NCBI GenBank assembly: GCA_014379925.1
Contig: JACMKY010000672.1
Coordinates: forward strand, 1 to 18,702
Length of the DNA stretch: 18,702 bases
Origin: Cytophagales bacterium
GTDB lineage: Bacteria; Bacteroidota; Bacteroidia; Cytophagales; ES-bin-26
Reading direction: 5' to 3'
A model generated the notes under the pieces. The model made no database searches. It was not told the origin of the DNA and saw only the letters and a program-made list of their open reading frames with translations. Positions 14,184 through 18,702 of the stretch are shown piece by piece. Position numbers and translations under genes: made by a program. The stretch's first letter is position 1. Every line of letters begins with the position of its first letter.

Positions 14184-15659
14184 ATGAATAAAAAAATTAT
14201 TGTTCTGACGCTTGGTATTTTTGGACTCCTCTCGGTCCAGTCGTGTACCAACCTGGACGAAGAGGTATACGATCAGGTTACCCCCGATGAGTTTGGGCAA
14301 AACCAAGAACAACTGGATGCCCTCGTTGGGCCCATATACAGTAGCCTCGGAGATTACTTCGGCAACATGAACGAACTGAACACCACTACGGATGAGCAGA
14401 TCGTGCCTACCCGCGGCGGTGACTGGAAAGACGGGGACCGTTGGAAGCGGCTTTATCAGCACGAATGGAACCCCACTCAAGACGATGGCACGTTCAACGG
14501 CCCCTGGACCTGGATTTACAACAACGTTACTTCCATCAACCAACAATTGATAAACCCGAGCATCAAGGACGCCAGAACCATCGCTGAACTGCGGGCGTTG
14601 CGGGCTTTTTATCATTACCTGGCGTTGGACCTTTTCGGTAACGTGATCATCGCCAGTGGCGTCAGTACCGAGAGTCCCGACCAAAAAACCAGACCCGAAA
14701 CGTACGCCTTCGTGGAGAAAGAGTTGTTGGAAGTTTTACCCAGCCTCACGTCGAATACCGGCGGTGCTCAGTACGGTCGGATGAACAAACACGTGGCCCA
14801 CATGATCCTGGCCAAGCTTTACCTGAACGCCGAAGTGTACACCGGGACGCCCCAGTACGCCAAAGCCGTCGTTGAGTGCGACAGCATCATCAATTCAGGT
14901 AGGTTTTCGCTTTCGAACGACTTCTTCGCCAACTTCAACTCCACCAACCAAGCTTCTCCGGAAATCATTCTGGCCACTCCGTTGGACAAGACCAAACGGG
15001 GCGGGTTCAATATCCAGATGCGAACGTTGCACTACAAGAGCCAACTGACTTACAACATCGGCAATGCGCCTTGGAACGGATATTGTACGCTGGCGGAGTT
15101 CTACAACTCCTTCGAAGAAAAGGACGTGCGGAAGAGAATGTGGATCGTGGGCCAGCAGTTTGACATTACTGGTAAGCCGCTGGATGACGACAAAGTTCCG
15201 ATGGTCTTTACGCCCGAAATTCCCGCTTTCGAAATGCCGGCCGGTCCGACCGGCCGCCTGGCGGGTGCCCGGGGAGGGAAGTACGAAATCCAGAAGAACA
15301 ATCCCAACGCCGATCAGGACAACGATTTTGTCATCTATCGCCTGGCCGATGCGTACCTGATGAGGGGCGAAGCCCAATTTAGGTTGGGTAACACGGCCGG
15401 TGCGTTGGTTGACTTTAATTTTATCCGAACCAAGCGTAGCGTAGACCCGTTTGCTGCGCTTACTTTAGACGTCATTCTGGCGGAAAGGGGCCGGGAGTTT
15501 GCCTGGGAGTACCAACGTCGGCAAGACCTGATTCGCTTCGGCAAGTACACCGACGCGCGGCAGTTCAAGGCGGCCTCCCCGTCGTTCAGGAACTTGTTTC
15601 CCATCCCTACCAGCCAGATTGCGCTGAATCCCAAACTGAAGCAGAACCCGGGATACTAA
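14184..15659 (+). CDS. susD: SusD/RagB-type substrate-binding lipoprotein
   Basis: The 491-residue protein has a lipoprotein signal MNKKIIVLTLGIFGLLSVQSC, with lipidation at cysteine 21. The residues after the cysteine (TNLDEEVYD) are acidic, as in lipoproteins exported to the cell surface in Bacteroidota. The N-terminal TPR-like region holds the family pattern around LRALRAFYHYLALDLFGNVI (about 137-156). The C-terminal half ends with YLMRGEAQFRLGNTAGAL, RTKRS and LAERGREFAWEYQRRQDLIRFG, all typical of SusD family members. It caps the SusC channel and captures substrate at the surface. It lies after susC in the usual order and is followed by a strong terminator. The tryptophan-rich stretch WKDGDRWKRLYQHEWNP (about 81-97) is a candidate part of the binding face (inference). 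Confidence 0.95.
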   Translation: MNKKIIVLTLGIFGLLSVQSCTNLDEEVYDQVTPDEFGQNQEQLDALVGPIYSSLGDYFGNMNELNTTTDEQIVPTRGGDWKDGDRWKRLYQHEWNPTQDDGTFNGPWTWIYNNVTSINQQLINPSIKDARTIAELRALRAFYHYLALDLFGNVIIASGVSTESPDQKTRPETYAFVEKELLEVLPSLTSNTGGAQYGRMNKHVAHMILAKLYLNAEVYTGTPQYAKAVVECDSIINSGRFSLSNDFFANFNSTNQASPEIILATPLDKTKRGGFNIQMRTLHYKSQLTYNIGNAPWNGYCTLAEFYNSFEEKDVRKRMWIVGQQFDITGKPLDDDKVPMVFTPEIPAFEMPAGPTGRLAGARGGKYEIQKNNPNADQDNDFVIYRLADAYLMRGEAQFRLGNTAGALVDFNFIRTKRSVDPFAALTLDVILAERGREFAWEYQRRQDLIRFGKYTDARQFKAASPSFRNLFPIPTSQIALNPKLKQNPGY

Positions 15660-15678
15660 ATCTTTTTCGTTCACTGCC

Positions 15679-15714
15679 AAAAAAAGCAAGTCCGGTTCTG
15701 GGCTTGCTTTTTTT
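15679..15714 (+). terminator. Rho-independent terminator of the susC-susD unit
   Basis: AAAAAAAGCAAG (15679-15690) pairs with CTTGCTTTTTTT (15703-15714), with three further inner pairs (one G-U) and a GGTTCT loop. The T-run forms part of the stem, so the hairpin may also work on the opposite strand. It lies 19 bases after the susD stop. Confidence 0.9.
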
Positions 15715-15786
15715 GTGGCATTCGCGATGAAGCAAATCGACGGCCGCGACGAGAGGAGCAGCCAGGCCAATCGACGTGCCGTTTCG

Positions 15787-15794
15787 TAACTTTG
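15787..15794 (+). promoter_or_regulatory. Candidate -7 promoter box for the FG-GAP lipoprotein gene
   Basis: TAACTTTG fits TAnnTTTG exactly, but no good TTTG element lies about 20 bases upstream. A start near 15801 would leave a leader of about 14 nt before the ATG at 15815. Since a terminator separates this gene from susD, a separate promoter is expected. Confidence 0.45.
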
Positions 15795-15814
15795 CCCATT
15801 GTCTACTGAATGCT

Positions 15815-18702
15815 ATGCGCAACGTTCTTTTGGGGAGTTTGCTTTTGCTATGGGTAGGGGGCTGCCGTAATGAGAAGCCGGCCGAGACCCGGCAAAGCCC
15901 GCCGCAGGACGCTCTTTTCGAATCCTTGTCCGCTCAAACCACGGGAATTCAGTTCACCAATCGGGTTACGGACGACAAGGACTTCAATATCTTCAATTAC
16001 CGCAATTTTTACAACGGCGGAGGCGTCGCCATCGGAGACGTCAACAACGACGGTCGGTCGGATGTTTTTCTCATCTCGAACATGGAGGAAAACAAATTGT
16101 ACTTGAATAGGGATTCCATTCCGTTTCAATTCGAAGACATCACCCGAAAGGCGGGCGTAGCCGGCAAGCGGGCGTGGAGCACCGGCGCGACTTTCGCCGA
16201 CGTAAACGGGGATGGCCTGCTGGATATTTACGTTTGCAACGCCGGTAACCGCTCGGGTGACCAGCGGGGCAATGAGCTTTTCATCAACAACGGCGTCGGT
16301 TCCGACGGGTACCCTACCTTCACCGAACGAGCGGAAGCGTACGGCTTGGCCGACGGCGGTTACTCCACCCACGCCGCCTTTTTTGATTACGACCGCGACG
16401 GCGACCTGGACATGTATCTGCTCAACAATAGTTTCGTTCCGGTGGGCCGACTGGGCTACCAGAACCTGCGGCAAACCCGGGATTCGTTGGGCGGCCACAA
16501 ATTGTTCCGGAACGACACCCCCCCCTCTCAAGGGGGCATTTCCTCATCATCCCCCCTTGAGAAGGGGAGGCCAGGGCGGTCCGACGTTTCGGGGGTCTTC
16601 ACCGACGTAAGCGAAAAAGCGGGCATCTACGGCAGCTTGATCGGTTTCGGCCTGGGCATCACCATTGGCGACGTCAACAACGACAATTGGCTGGACGTTT
16701 ACATCTCAAACGATTTTTACGAACGGGACTATCTCTACGTCAACAACCAGGACGGCACCTTCACGGAAGCCTCCAAAAACTGGATGCAGCACGAAAGCCT
16801 TTCGTCCATGGGGGCGGATATCGCGGACATCAACAACGATGGCAACCTGGACATCTTCGTGACGGACATGCTGCCGGGAGATGACGTTCGCCTGAAAACT
16901 ACTTCCAGTTTTGAGGGCCACGATTTGTTTCAGCTCAAGCTTGCCCGTGATTTTCACTACCAGTACATGCAGAATATGCTGCACCTCAACAACGGCGATG
17001 GTACCTTCAGTGAGGTGGCTCGCCTTTCGGGCGTACACGCCACCGATTGGAGTTGGGGGGCGTTGCTTTTCGACATGGACAATGACGGTCTGAAGGATAT
17101 TTTCGTGGCCAACGGCATTGCCAAAAACCTGACTGACCAGGATTTCGTCAACTTTCTGGCCGACGAAGACAATATGCGCCAAATGGCCGAGCGGAAAAAA
17201 TTCGATTTCAAGGAGTTTCTGGACAAGGTTCCCTCCGCACCCATTCCCAACTACGCCTTCCGGAACCTCGGCGGTCTGCAGTTCGAAAACCAAGCCCAAG
17301 CGTGGGGACTGGGTGAACCGAACTTTTCGAACGGCGCTGCGTACGGCGACCTGGACAACGACGGGGATTTGGACCTGGTGGTCAACAACGTCAATGAGCC
17401 CGTATCGGTTTACCGGAACCGTTCTTCGGAAAAGCGCCGGCACCACTTCCTGCGGGTAAAACCGGTAGGCTACGGGAAAAACCGGAACGGGATCGGCGCG
17501 AAGGTGTACGTCCACCAAAAGGACCGGACCCAGTACCTGCAGCAGATGCCCAACCGGGGTTTTCAGTCATCGGTGGATTTGACGCTGGTTTTTGGCTTGG
17601 GAGAAACCCAGGTCATCGATTCAGTGTCGGTCGTTTGGCCAGACGACCGGATGCAGGTCCTTAAAGGTGTGGTAGCCGACGCGGACCTCACCCTAGACCA
17701 TTCCCGTGCCAACCGGATATTCCGCCCGGTTCTTCGCAAAAAAGGCCCGCCTCTCCGGGATGTTACCCAATCCGTAAAGCTCCGGTACACCCACTCGGAA
17801 AGCAACTTCGTGGATTACGACCGCGATGTCCTGCTCAAGCAAATGCTCTCCACGCAGGGACCGGCCCTGGCCACCGGCGATGTCAATGGCGACGGCCTGG
17901 AAGATGTGTATTTGGGGGGGGCGGCCGGCAGTGCCAAGCAATTGTTCCTCCAGCAGCGAAACGGCACTTTCGCGGATCGTTCACCCGTTGTCTTTCGGGA
18001 AGACAGCACGGCCGAAGACGTGGACGCCGCCTTTTTCGACGCCGACAATGACCAGGACCTCGATCTGTACGTGGTGACGGGCAGCAACGAGTTCACGGTC
18101 AATGCCCCCGAACTGCTGGACCGGTTGTACCTCAACGACGGCAAAGGGGGGTTTTCAAAGGATACGCGCTTGCCCAACCTGGCCGAGAACGGTTCCTGCG
18201 TGGCACCCGCCGATTTTGACCTGGACGGTGACGTGGACCTGTTCATTGGCAGCCGCATGGTACCCGGCCGGTACGGCTACGATCCGCCCAGTTTCTTGTA
18301 CGTCAACGACGGAACCGGCAATTTCAAGAATTATACCAAACGCTACCTGCCCGGCAACGAATTGGGCATGGTTACGGATGCGGTTTGGCAGGATGTAGAT
18401 GGCGACCAGTACCCTGAACTCCTCGTGGTGGGCGACTGGATGCCAATTAAGATTTTCAAGAACGCGCGAGGAAAATCGCTCACGCAGTTACCGACTCGCT
18501 CCATCCCGCAATCGGAAGGTTGGTGGAATGCCATCCGGCCCGCCGACGTGGACGGCGACGGCGATACCGACTTCGTGGTGGGGAACGGGGGAAGAAACAG
18601 CCGGGTTACCGCTAGTCCGAGCCAACCGGCCGAGTTGTATGCCCACGATTTCGACGGAAACGGGACGGTCGAGCAGATCATTTCCTGCTACACTGAAGAT
18701 GG
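15815..18702 (+). CDS. FG-GAP/VCBS repeat and ASPIC/UnbV lipoprotein, 3' end outside window
   Basis: The frame is open from ATG 15815 to the last base, so at least 962 residues of a protein that is usually 1100 or more. A lipoprotein signal (MRNVLLGSLLLLWVGGC) ends at cysteine 17. FYNGGGVAIGDVNNDG begins a long series of FG-GAP repeats. I count about 13 calcium-type loops of the form DxNxDGxxDxx, for instance DVNNDGRSD, DYDRDGDLD, DLDNDGDLD and DVDGDGDTD, split by an ASPIC/UnbV domain at about residues 545-630 (GIGAKVYVH, QSSVDLTLVFGLG, DSVSVVWPD). Proteins of this kind (CRTAC1 family) often lie beside susCD in Bacteroidota and are held at the cell surface. They probably bind glycans or proteins; a catalytic role is not seen. 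A palindromic repeat encodes an extra stretch at about residues 235-255. Confidence 0.93.
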   Translation, partial: MRNVLLGSLLLLWVGGCRNEKPAETRQSPPQDALFESLSAQTTGIQFTNRVTDDKDFNIFNYRNFYNGGGVAIGDVNNDGRSDVFLISNMEENKLYLNRDSIPFQFEDITRKAGVAGKRAWSTGATFADVNGDGLLDIYVCNAGNRSGDQRGNELFINNGVGSDGYPTFTERAEAYGLADGGYSTHAAFFDYDRDGDLDMYLLNNSFVPVGRLGYQNLRQTRDSLGGHKLFRNDTPPSQGGISSSSPLEKGRPGRSDVSGVFTDVSEKAGIYGSLIGFGLGITIGDVNNDNWLDVYISNDFYERDYLYVNNQDGTFTEASKNWMQHESLSSMGADIADINNDGNLDIFVTDMLPGDDVRLKTTSSFEGHDLFQLKLARDFHYQYMQNMLHLNNGDGTFSEVARLSGVHATDWSWGALLFDMDNDGLKDIFVANGIAKNLTDQDFVNFLADEDNMRQMAERKKFDFKEFLDKVPSAPIPNYAFRNLGGLQFENQAQAWGLGEPNFSNGAAYGDLDNDGDLDLVVNNVNEPVSVYRNRSSEKRRHHFLRVKPVGYGKNRNGIGAKVYVHQKDRTQYLQQMPNRGFQSSVDLTLVFGLGETQVIDSVSVVWPDDRMQVLKGVVADADLTLDHSRANRIFRPVLRKKGPPLRDVTQSVKLRYTHSESNFVDYDRDVLLKQMLSTQGPALATGDVNGDGLEDVYLGGAAGSAKQLFLQQRNGTFADRSPVVFREDSTAEDVDAAFFDADNDQDLDLYVVTGSNEFTVNAPELLDRLYLNDGKGGFSKDTRLPNLAENGSCVAPADFDLDGDVDLFIGSRMVPGRYGYDPPSFLYVNDGTGNFKNYTKRYLPGNELGMVTDAVWQDVDGDQYPELLVVGDWMPIKIFKNARGKSLTQLPTRSIPQSEGWWNAIRPADVDGDGDTDFVVGNGGRNSRVTASPSQPAELYAHDFDGNGTVEQIISCYTED
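16519..16579 (+). repeat. In-frame palindromic repeat inside the FG-GAP lipoprotein gene
   Basis: CCCCTCTCAAGGGGG-type sequence pairs with CCCCCTTGAG-A-GGGG across a 15-nt loop: the hairpin spans 16522-16567 with 15 base pairs and one bulged A, followed by GAGGCCAGGGCGG. It resembles the short inverted repeats with CCCCTT-GAG-AAGGGG cores that are spread through many bacterial genomes. The insert keeps the reading frame and adds a serine-, proline- and glycine-rich segment (ending SSSSPLEKGRPGR) between LFRNDT and the next conserved block VFTDVSEKAGIYG. Confidence 0.75.

Overview
The window reads as chromosomal DNA of a Bacteroidota bacterium, most likely of the order Cytophagales; the genus cannot be fixed from sequence alone. 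The reasons are a SusC/SusD pair, a type IX secretion C-terminal domain of the gliding-motility (CHU_C) kind, a TIGR02436-type four-helix-bundle gene, promoters of the TTG-N20/21-TAnnTTTG form, and starts that lack clear Shine-Dalgarno sequences.

Layout. 1-759 is the 3' end of the primase gene dnaG. It converges on a small two-helix membrane protein (905-1279, minus strand), with a palindrome between them. 1538-2818 is the fused riboflavin gene ribBA, followed closely by a secreted protein of unknown function (2845-3471). 3471-4030 is a compact inverted-repeat cassette: two 57-bp perfectly matching inverted arms enclosing one four-helix-bundle gene. It lies exactly between the stop codons of two convergent genes. 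4025-4507 (minus) is an Mpo1/DUF962 membrane protein. 4725-6719 encodes a large secreted protein with PKD- and FN3-like domains and a type IX sorting domain. 6812-8164 holds ybaB and a family 2 glycosyltransferase three bases apart. A minimal PspC protein (8191-8412, minus) is divergent from a TPR lipoprotein (8537-10327), which ends at a strong terminator. After a 660-bp leader region, mostly AT-rich, comes a SusC/SusD transport pair (10990-15659) with its own terminator, then a long FG-GAP/ASPIC-UnbV lipoprotein running off the end (15815-18702).

How the genes fit together. The first half is mostly housekeeping (replication, flavin synthesis, nucleoid protein, glycosyl transfer, envelope stress) with unrelated small units. 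The last 8 kb is a nutrient-uptake locus: SusC is the TonB-dependent channel, SusD the surface substrate-binding lipoprotein, and the calcium-loop repeat lipoprotein a probable surface partner. No glycosidase or regulator is visible, so the substrate is unknown.

The most notable non-genic structures are the inverted-repeat four-helix-bundle cassette, a palindromic repeat inserted in frame inside the FG-GAP gene, an 18-bp perfect tandem duplication just before susC, and a long imperfect inverted repeat in the susC-susD gap.
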